Assembly: GCA_031282285.1 (NCBI GenBank)
Contig: JAITEA010000015.1
Span: 1-8,310 of the forward strand
Direction: 5' to 3'
Length of the DNA: 8,310 bases
From: Helicobacteraceae bacterium
Lineage (GTDB): Bacteria; Campylobacterota; Campylobacteria; Campylobacterales; SZUA-545
Position 1 is the first letter of the stretch. Each line of letters starts with the position of its first letter. Under the pieces are notes generated by a model. It was given only the letters and a program-made list of their open reading frames with translations. It made no database searches and was not told the DNA's origin. Made by a program: the position numbers and the translations under genes. Positions 1-5,551 of the stretch are shown here, piece after piece.

Positions 1-2
1 TG

Positions 3-1166
3 CGTACGCGAAGCTCCAAAGAGTTCTCGCCGCAGAGCTTCGGCGAGGCGATCGCCTACGCGCATAACCTTGGTAAAAAGGTCTATGTAACGGCAAACGG
101 CTTTCCGTTCAACTCGCAGATCAAGCTCTTTGAAAACCATCTCGCCCAGATGCGCGATCTTTCGCCCGACGCGTTTATCGTCTCCAGCGCCGGCGCCGTG
201 CGGCTGGCGAAAAAAATCGCGCCCGATATTCCAATCCACCTCTCCACGCAGGCGAACGCGCTAAACACGCTTGACGCGGAGGTTTATTTTGATCTGGGCG
301 TCCGGCGAATTATCGCCGCGAGAGAGGCGAGCCTGAAAGATTTGGAAGCGATCAAAACCGCGCTGCCAAGCCTTGAGATCGAGGTTTTTGTACACGGATC
401 GATGTGTTTTGCCTACAGCGGGCGCTGTTTAATATCCAGCCTGCAGACGGGGCGAGCGCCAAATCGCGGCAGTTGCGCCAACGACTGCCGTTTTCCCTAT
501 CAAATCTTCGTCGAAAACCCCGAAACCAAAACGCTGATGCGCGTTGATGAGAGCGAAGAGGGCAGCTATGTTTTCAACGCCAAAGACCTCAATTTGATCG
601 CGCATCTGCAAACCATCGCCGCCAGCGGCGCGATCGACAGCGTCAAGATCGAGGGGCGCACCAAAAGCGGCTATTACGCCGCCTGCGTAACCCGCGCCTA
701 CAAAATGGCGTTGGACGATATCAAGCGCGGCTGTTTTGAGCCGTCAAAATACGGCGACGAGCTTGCGACGACGAACAATCGCGGCTTTTCCGACGGCTTT
801 TTGATCAAGCGCCCGTTTGAAAAGCGCGGCGATCAGAATCCGGAAACAAGCCAGAGCGACGGGACGCGTCAGGTCGCGGGCGCGATCGGAGAAAACGGCG
901 AAACGGCGCTCGCGCTCGGATCGATCGCCATAAATGAAACGCTCGAGATCGTCGCGCCGCCGTATGCCGCGATCGCGCTTGCCGACAACGATCGCGGGCG
1001 GATTTACAAAGAAGGCGGGCGCTATTTTTTGCGCTTTGCGCGGATCGTAACTACAAGCGGCAAATCGTTAAACGAAATCCATTCGGGCAACCAAAACGCC
1101 GTTTTGCTGCCCGCGCCTTTGCCGCCCTATTCGTTTTTGAGAAAATCAGCCAAAAAAGGAGAGTAA
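3..1166 (+). CDS. U32 family peptidase-like protein, TrhP/YegQ type (5' end outside window)
   Basis: The reading frame is open from base 3, so the gene begins upstream. By comparison with the family, some 35 N-terminal residues are missing; the internal ATG at 150 lies inside conserved sequence and is not the start. The protein carries the U32 signature EVFVHGSMCFAYSGRC. Four cysteines, encoded at about 405, 426, 474 and 486, match the conserved cluster thought to hold an iron-sulfur centre in TrhP-like proteins. The later segment RGFSDGFLIKRPFE is also typical, and a small beta-rich C-terminal domain follows. U32 members of this type were named peptidases, but E. coli TrhP (YegQ) takes part in prephenate-dependent hydroxylation of wobble uridine in tRNA. 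The same role is inferred here. The family is certain; the exact subgroup is less so because paralogs exist. The TPR gene starts 3 bp after the stop, so the two are probably co-transcribed. Confidence 0.88.
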   Translation, partial: RTRSSKEFSPQSFGEAIAYAHNLGKKVYVTANGFPFNSQIKLFENHLAQMRDLSPDAFIVSSAGAVRLAKKIAPDIPIHLSTQANALNTLDAEVYFDLGVRRIIAAREASLKDLEAIKTALPSLEIEVFVHGSMCFAYSGRCLISSLQTGRAPNRGSCANDCRFPYQIFVENPETKTLMRVDESEEGSYVFNAKDLNLIAHLQTIAASGAIDSVKIEGRTKSGYYAACVTRAYKMALDDIKRGCFEPSKYGDELATTNNRGFSDGFLIKRPFEKRGDQNPETSQSDGTRQVAGAIGENGETALALGSIAINETLEIVAPPYAAIALADNDRGRIYKEGGRYFLRFARIVTTSGKSLNEIHSGNQNAVLLPAPLPPYSFLRKSAKKGE

Positions 1167-1169
1167 ATT

Positions 1170-1664
1170 ATGAAAAGTCTGTTAAAAAACACGGCGGCTA
1201 TTTGCGCCGCAGCCGTTTGCGTTTTTGGCGCCAGCGAGTTGGACGAGGAGACCAAAGCGCTGATAGACGCTTATCGCTCGATACAAGAGCGCGCGATCAC
1301 CGTCGATCCAAGCGACGCGACGGCTCATTTTCAGCGCGCGAACGCCTATTACGCCGCGGGCGAATACGAAAAGGCGATCGAGAGTTACGATCAAGCGATC
1401 GAACTCGACAAAAACTATGCAAACGCGTACGCCAACCGCGCTTTAGTTTATCACGATCAGGGCAAATATGAAAAGGCGATCGCGGACTTTGATAAAGCCA
1501 TAGCGATAAATCCAAACTACGCCTTAGCCTACAATAACCGCGCCGTAACTTACGCCGCTATGAACGACTATAAAGCGGCGAGCAAAGACGCGAAAAAAGC
1601 CTGCGAGCTTGGGGTTTGCAAATATTTTGATATATTGGAAGCGGGCGGAGAGCTGCGCGACTAA
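1170..1664 (+). CDS. Small secreted tetratricopeptide-repeat protein
   Basis: The 164-residue product begins with a signal-peptide-like stretch: MKSLLKN followed by a hydrophobic Ala/Val/Cys run to about residue 20, with a likely cleavage after VFGA. Three TPR units follow at roughly residues 50-83, 84-117 and 118-151, seen in repeated patterns such as YEKAIESYDQAIELD and YEKAIADFDKAIAINP. The last repeat ends with KKACELGVC, giving two cysteines (145 and 150) that could form a disulfide in the periplasm. TPRs form helical scaffolds for protein-protein contact; no catalytic motif is present and no partner can be named. The ATG at 1170 has a strong Shine-Dalgarno (AAAGGAG, 1155-1161) lying in the end of the U32 gene. 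The next gene is convergent, with only 27 bp between the stops. Confidence 0.85.
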   Translation: MKSLLKNTAAICAAAVCVFGASELDEETKALIDAYRSIQERAITVDPSDATAHFQRANAYYAAGEYEKAIESYDQAIELDKNYANAYANRALVYHDQGKYEKAIADFDKAIAINPNYALAYNNRAVTYAAMNDYKAASKDAKKACELGVCKYFDILEAGGELRD

Positions 1665-1670
1665 CGCGGC

Positions 1671-1708
1671 GCGTATTTTGCGATCGCTATTTTACGCTAT
1701 TCTTTTTT
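1671..1708 (+). terminator. Possible weak intrinsic terminator after the TPR gene
   Basis: GCGTA at 1671-1675 can pair with TACGC at 1693-1697, enclosing the self-complementary GCGATCGC (1680-1687). A T-rich run, TCTTTTTT, follows at 1701-1708. The outer stem is only five pairs, so this is weak. It overlaps the last codons of the convergent flavoprotein gene. Confidence 0.3.
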
Positions 1709-2333
1709 CGATATCTTTCATTGATAATTTATTTTTGGCGGCAAGCGGGCGCCAAAAAGCGTATTTTGCCGCGAGACTCCATAAAAAACGCGGCAAAAAC
1801 GGGGTTAAATATTTTATTTCATACGCCGCTGTCGACTCAATTTTTTCGGCAAGCCGATTAAGCTCTCGCTCAAGAGCGCCAAATAGCGTTTTGCTTATAG
1901 AACTATTTTTCATAACCCCTATAGTTTCGCCCGCTCCCTGCCCAATTCCGCCGCCAAACTTTAATCTTGCGCGATCGCACCAGTTTTGTATAATTTCAAA
2001 GGCTATACGCGTCTGTTCGCCTTCGTAAAATCCGTTATTGATTATCGCATATACGACAATATCGTTCGCGTTGTTGCGCGATATATAACCCTCTAACTCT
2101 ATAAGCATTTTAAGCAGATTTGAAGGAAGCGCGTCCACATAGAGCGGAAAAGCCAAAACAACCGCGTCGCTTGCTACTATATCGCTATAAACCGCTTCGC
2201 TAAAGCCTTTGGAGCTTAACGAGTAATTAACGATTTCGCAGCGTTTGCCGATATAGCCGTTTAATTTATCCAATATTATCCCGCTGTTGGACGCTCCCGT
2301 TTTTGGGCTTGCGTTTATCGCGGCAATTTTCAT
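1692..2333 (-). CDS. Flavodoxin-fold NAD(P)H-dependent FMN reductase-like protein
   Basis: The 213-residue product starts MKIAAINASPKTGASNSG, the phosphate-binding loop that holds FMN in flavodoxin-like reductases. AVVLAFPLYVDALPSNLL (about residues 57-74) is the usual second strand and loop of this fold. VVYAIINNGFYEG forms the third, and GGGIGQGAG follows. The C-terminal part, rich in Trp, Phe and Lys (around FLPRFLWSLAAKYAFW), matches a tail I associate with this subfamily in Firmicutes. It probably binds FMN and reduces a small molecule or partner protein with NAD(P)H; the substrate is unknown. Its start overlaps the stop of the preceding flavoprotein gene by four bases (ATGA), implying translational coupling and perhaps a heterodimer. 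Base composition looks more AT-rich than acc, dcd or leuC, suggesting acquisition. Confidence 0.78.
   Translation of the reverse strand: MKIAAINASPKTGASNSGIILDKLNGYIGKRCEIVNYSLSSKGFSEAVYSDIVASDAVVLAFPLYVDALPSNLLKMLIELEGYISRNNANDIVVYAIINNGFYEGEQTRIAFEIIQNWCDRARLKFGGGIGQGAGETIGVMKNSSISKTLFGALERELNRLAEKIESTAAYEIKYLTPFLPRFLWSLAAKYAFWRPLAAKNKLSMKDIEKRIA
1732..1798. repeat. Two adjacent perfect inverted repeats inside the 3' end of the flavoprotein gene
   Basis: TTTTTGGCG (1732-1740) is the exact reverse complement of CGCCAAAAA (1750-1758), with a 9-base loop. Five bases further, TTTTGCCGCG (1764-1773) matches CGCGGCAAAA (1789-1798) with a 15-base loop. Both lie in coding sequence and encode parts of the similar peptides PLAAK and SLAAK. 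They can form hairpins in RNA from either strand. No long T-run follows immediately on either strand, so they are not simple intrinsic terminators. Confidence 0.6.
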
Positions 2334-2830
2334 TGCAAGGCTTCTAGCAAATCTTGGATCTCGTCGTAAAAATATATCTCCGTCTGTCTAGCGAACAGAT
2401 TAACGCCGTTTGCGCTAACCAATTTGCGCGCCGTCTCTCTTTCCTGCTCAGAAGTTTTACCGTAAAGATGCGCCGCCAATATAATATGGTTATCGTATCG
2501 CTGTTTGTGATGCATTTCGCCGTTTTTGACCTCAAAATAAGGCGATATATACGAAATGCTTCTATCCAAAACATTATGTATAAACGGGCTGTATCCGCCG
2601 TAATAACATCTGCTCGCAATAATCACTTTATCGCACTTTGAAATCAACTCGCCCATATTGTTATAGCCGTCGTTGATTACGCATTCCGCGGGCGTTTTTA
2701 TCCAGCAGCCAAAACAGCCTATGCAGGGGCGTATTTTGCCGTTATCGGAAATAACGATAGTATTGTCCCGATCGATTTTTGGCGCTATTATCGCGTTCGG
2801 GCTTTTTATATCACATATTAAAACATCCAT
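2330..2830 (-). CDS. Flavodoxin-family protein with a cysteine-rich motif
   Basis: The 166-residue product has four cysteines in PCIGCFGCWIKTPAECVIND (about residues 35-54). This arrangement is found in flavodoxin-fold and iron-sulfur flavoprotein relatives. KVIIASRCYYGGYSPFIHNVLDRS resembles the flavin-contact segment of the NADPH-dependent FMN reductase superfamily. The usual N-terminal phosphate-binding loop (GSPR-type) is not recognisable, so FMN binding on its own is uncertain. Similar proteins with GEMHHKxRYDN motifs are known to me from Clostridia, next to a second flavodoxin-like gene, just as here. The ATG at 2830 has an in-frame TAA two codons upstream, so it is the earliest start in this frame, and no clear Shine-Dalgarno precedes it. 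Translation may depend on the short ORF that overlaps the start. Function beyond redox is unknown. Confidence 0.75.
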   Translation of the reverse strand: MDVLICDIKSPNAIIAPKIDRDNTIVISDNGKIRPCIGCFGCWIKTPAECVINDGYNNMGELISKCDKVIIASRCYYGGYSPFIHNVLDRSISYISPYFEVKNGEMHHKQRYDNHIILAAHLYGKTSEQERETARKLVSANGVNLFARQTEIYFYDEIQDLLEALQ

Positions 2831-2895
2831 CGGTTACGCCGCGCTATTTTTTGATCTGGTAGGTTATGCCATCTTACTCCGCATAGCGCGTCCAT
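2818..2895 (-). CDS. Possible 25-codon leader ORF coupled to the flavoprotein pair
   Basis: After the PNPOx-like stop at 2906, an AGGAAGG Shine-Dalgarno sits five bases before an ATG at 2895. The ORF encodes MDALCGVRWHNLPDQKIARR plus five residues and stops at 2818, past the flavoprotein start at 2830, in another frame. It has a better ribosome site than the flavoprotein gene itself, which fits a coupling leader or small protein. I do not recognise the peptide. A rival reading is that the stretch is only an untranslated leader: TGGCATAAC (about 2871-2863 on this strand) resembles the extended -10 proposed for dcd. Confidence 0.35.
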   Translation of the reverse strand: MDALCGVRWHNLPDQKIARRNRWMF

Positions 2896-2905
2896 AGCCG
2901 CCTTC

Positions 2906-3328
2906 CTACGCTACTACAAAATCTTGAGAGCTAAAGGCGCTATAGTATCTGCCGTTTTGCGCGGTAAACTTTATAATGATAAAGTCCGGATCGTCTATGC
3001 CTTCTTTATAATATGTCGTAAAGCTATCTTGCCATATCTCCTGCTTGATCGCTTTGTTTTCTAAGACTTCCATCGTCCCCCTTAGCATTACGCCTCTAAA
3101 GAAGCGCTGATCGCAAAAATATACGCACGCTTTGGGATTGGCTCTGTACTGCTTTATCCTCATTGACGAAGTATTGGTATGCCAATAGAGCGTTTTGATC
3201 CCTTCGCGTTTAACTGGAGGCAGCATAGCTTTTGTGTTTGGAAAGCCGTTTTTGTCGATAGAGCTTATAAAGCCGACGCTTCGCTTTTCAATCAGCGCGC
3301 CGATCGTAGCTTCGCAATCTCTCATCAT
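2906..3328 (-). CDS. Pyridoxamine 5'-phosphate oxidase-fold flavin-binding protein
   Basis: The product is about 140 residues. The start is placed at the paired ATG ATG (3328 or 3325); the longer frame to 3442 would run inside accC out of frame and its extra 38 residues have no family character. Features of the putative PNPOx family are VGFISSIDKNGFPNTKAM (first strands), TLYWHTNTSSMRIKQYRANP, FFRGVMLRGTMEVLE and the end DDPDFIIIKFTAQNGRYY. These split-barrel proteins usually bind FMN, sometimes F420 or heme, and many are called general stress protein 26-like; true pyridoxine synthesis is unlikely at this size. It begins 13 bp after accC on the same strand, so it is probably read with accBC. 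AAGGA overlapping the accC stop is the likely ribosome site. It looks more AT-rich than accC. Confidence 0.78.
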   Translation of the reverse strand: MMRDCEATIGALIEKRSVGFISSIDKNGFPNTKAMLPPVKREGIKTLYWHTNTSSMRIKQYRANPKACVYFCDQRFFRGVMLRGTMEVLENKAIKQEIWQDSFTTYYKEGIDDPDFIIIKFTAQNGRYYSAFSSQDFVVA

Positions 3329-3341
3329 AAGCCTTTTATCC

Positions 3342-4697
3342 TTACTGCTCCTGCATATCCGCCAAATGCCGTTCCAGATATTTGGTGTCGAAAGTATTAG
3401 CGGCAAAATCGGGGTTTTCAAGCATTTTCGCGTGAAACTCAACGGTGGTTTTCACGCCGCTTACCTTCATCTCGCGCAACGCCTCTCTCATCTTGGCGAT
3501 CGCCGCCTCGCGCGTGGGCGCGTACGCGATCAGTTTAGCGATCAGCGAGTCGTAATATGGCGGAATAATATATCCCGCGTAGCAGTGGCTATCGACGCGC
3601 ACATTGCGCCCGCCCGGGACGATCCAATCTTTGATTCTGCCCGGGCAGGGCAGAAAGCGCTGCGGGTCCTCGGCGGTGATCCTGCACTCGATCGCGTGTC
3701 CGAAAAACTTGATCTCCTCTTGACTGGGCAGTTTTTCGCCTTCGGCTACGCGCACCATCAGCTCGATAATGTCCAAAGAGCTGATCGACTCGCTGACGGG
3801 ATGCTCCACCTGCAAGCGGGTGTTCATCTCCATAAAGTAGAAGTTCTGATCGCTATCTACAAGAAACTCCAGCGTGCCGGCGTTTTCGTATTTCAGCGCT
3901 TTGACGGCTTTTATTGCCGTTTGCAATAGCTTCTCGCGCGTTTGCGGTTTGAGATAGATCGCGGGAGCCTCCTCGATCACCTTCTGATGACGCCGCTGAA
4001 GCGAGCAGTCGCGCTCGCCGATATGGATCGCGTTTCCGTGTTTGTCGCCGATCACCTGTACCTCGATATGGCGCGGCTGTTTGATCAGCTTCTCCATATA
4101 GATCGCTCCGTCGCCAAAGGCGTTTTCGGCTTCGCTGCGCGCCGCCAAAAAAGCGTTTTCAATATAGCTCTCGTCCTCCACGACGCGCATTCCGCGCCCG
4201 CCGCCGCCCGCCGCGGCTTTTAAGATCACGGGGTAGCCGACGGATTTGGCTTTGCGCTTCGCGTCCTCCGCGTCTTTGAGCGTGCCTTCCACGCCCGGGA
4301 TAGTGGGGACGCCCGCTTTCTGCATAACCGCTTTGGCTTTCGCCTTGTCCGCCATCAGCGTCATCACCTCTGGGCTTGGACCGATAAAGTTCAGCTTGTG
4401 GCGCGAACACGCCTCGACAAAATGTTCGTTCTCGCTCAAAAACCCGTAACCCGGGAATACCGCGTCGCACTCGGTAACCTCGGCGGTAGTGATGATCGCG
4501 GGGATATTGAGGTAACTATCGGCGCTTTTGGGCGGTCCGATACAGACCGCCGCGTCGGCGAACTCCAGATAACTAGCCTCTTTGTCGGCGGTGGAATAGA
4601 CGCAGACGACCTCTTTGCCCATCTCCTTGAGCGTGCGAAGGGCGCGCAGGGCAATCTCGCCGCGGTTTGCGATCAGTACTCGTTTAATGGGCGGCAT
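3342..4697 (-). CDS. accC: Biotin carboxylase subunit of acetyl-CoA carboxylase
   Basis: AccC uses ATP and bicarbonate to carboxylate the biotin carried by AccB, the first half-reaction of acetyl-CoA carboxylase in the cytoplasm. The 451-residue length is almost the same as E. coli AccC (449). Visible landmarks are the N-terminal KRVLIANRGEIALR, the ATP-grasp glycine loop KAAAGGGGRGMR (160-171), HIEVQVIGD (210-218), and the signature MEMNTRLQVEHPVSE (289-303). Residues equivalent to E. coli Lys159, His209, Lys238, Glu276, Arg292 and Glu296 are present. The start is ATG at 4697, three bases after the accB stop, with GGAG six bases upstream. An upstream extension to 4832 overlaps accB out of frame and is rejected. 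AccA and AccD are not in this window. Confidence 0.97.
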   Translation of the reverse strand: MPPIKRVLIANRGEIALRALRTLKEMGKEVVCVYSTADKEASYLEFADAAVCIGPPKSADSYLNIPAIITTAEVTECDAVFPGYGFLSENEHFVEACSRHKLNFIGPSPEVMTLMADKAKAKAVMQKAGVPTIPGVEGTLKDAEDAKRKAKSVGYPVILKAAAGGGGRGMRVVEDESYIENAFLAARSEAENAFGDGAIYMEKLIKQPRHIEVQVIGDKHGNAIHIGERDCSLQRRHQKVIEEAPAIYLKPQTREKLLQTAIKAVKALKYENAGTLEFLVDSDQNFYFMEMNTRLQVEHPVSESISSLDIIELMVRVAEGEKLPSQEEIKFFGHAIECRITAEDPQRFLPCPGRIKDWIVPGGRNVRVDSHCYAGYIIPPYYDSLIAKLIAYAPTREAAIAKMREALREMKVSGVKTTVEFHAKMLENPDFAANTFDTKYLERHLADMQEQ

Positions 4698-4699
4698 AA

Positions 4700-5164
4700 T
4701 CAGCTCCGTTTCACTCTGAAAAGCGGCGTGTCGTACTCCACCACCTGCCCGTCCTCGACCAAAATCTCCAGAATGGAACAGTCGAACTCCGCTTCGATCT
4801 CGTTGAACATCTTCATCGCCTCGAGCACGCACAGCGGCTTGCCTTTGGCGACGCGATCGCCCGCGTTTACAAACGGCGGCGCGTCGGGGCTTGGCGATCG
4901 GTAAAAGGCGCCGACCATCGGGCTGGCTATGATCTCGCCCTCATTTTTGCCGCCGCTTGGCGCACTCGGAGCGGCGATCTGCGCGACATTGGGCGCGTTG
5001 CGCGCGATCGCGGGCGCGGCGACCGAGTTTACAAACGCGGTCGGAGCGGAGGATATATGGCGTTCAAGCGTTAAGCTGAAGCCCTCTTGTTTTATTTTGA
5101 TCTTTGATAGCGAACTGGCGTCCAGATAGTCGGCGAGCGATTTAATTTCATCAAGGCTTAGCAA
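4700..5164 (-). CDS. accB: Biotin carboxyl carrier protein of acetyl-CoA carboxylase
   Basis: AccB carries biotin between the carboxylase and carboxyltransferase. The 154-residue protein has three parts: an N-terminal domain (1-36, [10 protein letters not shown] to TLER), a Pro/Ala-rich linker (about 38-75), and a C-terminal biotinyl domain. The domain holds [15 protein letters not shown] with biotin acceptor Lys118, and ends [18 protein letters not shown]. The Phe after EAMKM replaces the usual Met. The start is TTG at 5164, preceded by AAGGAAAAG; no better ATG exists and the next upstream paralog uses the same arrangement. It is followed by accC with two bases between. A 90-bp gap separates it from the AccB-like small gene, and this gap contains a copy of the dcd-side promoter region, so accB may have its own promoter. 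Confidence 0.96.
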   Translation of the reverse strand: MLSLDEIKSLADYLDASSLSKIKIKQEGFSLTLERHISSAPTAFVNSVAAPAIARNAPNVAQIAAPSAPSGGKNEGEIIASPMVGAFYRSPSPDAPPFVNAGDRVAKGKPLCVLEAMKMFNEIEAEFDCSILEILVEDGQVVEYDTPLFRVKRS

Positions 5165-5222
5165 CGCTTTTCCTTTATTAAACTGGTGTAGATCGGCATA
5201 GTAGCGAAAACGCCGTTAAACG
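5060..5222. repeat. Tandem duplication, copy 1 (accB 5' end and upstream region)
   Basis: This segment matches 5378-5542 at an offset of 318-320 bases. By hand I count about 22 mismatches over the 105 coding positions 5060-5164, near 79% identity. Similarity continues through the ribosome site, a TACTAT element read on the minus strand, and TAGCGAAAACGC-GTTA, then stops at about 5222 where copy 2 runs into the dcd leader. Confidence 0.85.
5198..5203 (-). promoter_or_regulatory. accB: Candidate -10 element for accB (TACTAT)
   Basis: On the minus strand TACTAT lies about 34 bases before the TTG start of accB, at the place equivalent to TATTAT upstream of the paralog. No -35 element is evident; many Campylobacterota promoters lack a recognisable one. 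Being in a duplicated control region supports it, but the match is one base weaker than in the other copy. Confidence 0.4.
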
Positions 5223-5228
5223 CGAACC

Positions 5229-5250
5229 AAAACGCCCGCGAAGCGAGGCG
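5229..5250 (-). terminator. Very weak hairpin after the AccB-like small gene
   Basis: On the minus strand CGCCT and GGGCG can pair (one G-T pair) around an 8-base loop, followed by TTTT, just after the TAG of the small gene. The stem is short, so it would attenuate rather than stop transcription into accB, if it acts at all. Confidence 0.2.
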
Positions 5251-5254
5251 GCGG

Positions 5255-5482
5255 CTAAGCTAAACCCTGCATCTGCAAAACGCTCAACTGCTTGCGCTCC
5301 TTGAACGCGTAGATCGCGTCCTCGACGATCTTTTGCAGCTTCGCAAGCGATACGACAGGCTGCGCGGAACCGGCGCGGCGCTCCAGCGTAACGCTGAAAC
5401 CTTCCCGTTTGAAGTTGATCTTGGATAGCGAACTTGCGCTCATATAATCGACAAGCGATTTAATTTCATCGAGACTTAACAA
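5255..5482 (-). CDS. AccB N-terminal-domain paralog without biotinyl domain
   Basis: The 75-residue protein begins [20 protein letters not shown] and matches AccB residues 1-36 at 28 of 36 positions by eye, differing mostly by conservative swaps (A/V, L/M, I/F, L/V, Q/R, H/R). After about residue 40 it departs completely. Instead of linker and biotin domain it has a short, likely helical tail (about 45-75, with AKLQKIVEDAIYAFKERKQL) and a TAG stop. There is no EAMKM, so it cannot carry biotin. Start (TTG) and ribosome site (AAGGA, six bases before the start) mirror accB. The frame is intact, and many differences from accB fall at silent positions, which argues against a recent decaying fragment. 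In E. coli the AccB N-terminus contacts AccC and is needed for autoregulation of accBC; a regulatory or assembly role is inferred. The alternative is a truncated relic with a chance tail. Confidence 0.7.
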   Translation of the reverse strand: MLSLDEIKSLVDYMSASSLSKINFKREGFSVTLERRAGSAQPVVSLAKLQKIVEDAIYAFKERKQLSVLQMQGLA

Positions 5483-5513
5483 TCTTTTTCCTTATAAATG
5501 ACTAGCGTAAGTT

Positions 5514-5523
5514 TGGCATAATA
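5514..5523. promoter_or_regulatory. Candidate shared divergent promoter between dcd and the acc block
   Basis: TGGCATAATA reads on the plus strand as an extended -10 (TG-G-CATAAT, 5514-5522) about 30 bases before dcd. On the minus strand the same bases read TATTAT (5523-5518), about 36 bases before the TTG of the AccB-like gene. A single near-symmetric -10 could therefore start transcription both ways, as described for other bacterial promoters. Confidence is moderate because no start-site data are available. Confidence 0.5.
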
Positions 5524-5534
5524 GCGAAAACGCT
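5523..5534. promoter_or_regulatory. Small inverted repeat AGCG-AAAA-CGCT, possible operator or leader hairpin
   Basis: Four paired bases flank AAAA immediately beside the proposed -10. The 10-base core GCGAAAACGC recurs in the duplicated region at 5204-5213, in the same place relative to the accB -10. It could be a protein-binding site or a hairpin at the dcd transcript start. It is short and may be chance plus shared ancestry. Confidence 0.3.
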
Positions 5535-5551
5535 GTTACACGGAGAATGCA

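Larger units (their letters stand above)
5378..5542. repeat. Tandem duplication, copy 2 (AccB-like gene 5' end and dcd-side control region)
   Basis: This is the partner of 5060-5222. It covers the first 35 codons of the small AccB-like gene and the divergent control region up to the dcd ribosome site. The shared stretch TTTAATTTCATC near the starts is identical in both copies, as is TAGCGAAAACGC further upstream. Confidence 0.85.

Noticed and set aside
150..1166. ATG at 150 as start of the U32 gene
   Set aside because: The frame is open back to base 3 and the upstream residues (KEFS...AYAHNLGKKVYVTANGFPFNSQIKL) are conserved family sequence.
3329..3442. 38-residue extension of the PNPOx-like protein
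   Set aside because: It overlaps the end of accC out of frame and has no resemblance to the family; ATG ATG at 3328/3325 fits the known length.
3195..3929. 244-residue plus-strand ORF opposite accC
   Set aside because: It is the antisense shadow of a strongly conserved gene, has no recognisable domain and no ribosome site I can support.
4698..4832. 45-residue N-terminal extension of AccC
   Set aside because: It lies wholly within accB in another frame, and the family N-terminus KRVLIANRGEIA begins right after the ATG at 4697.
5255..5482. AccB-like small gene as a simple pseudogene
   Set aside because: The frame, start, ribosome site and promoter are all intact and many changes are silent; the pseudogene reading remains possible but is not preferred.
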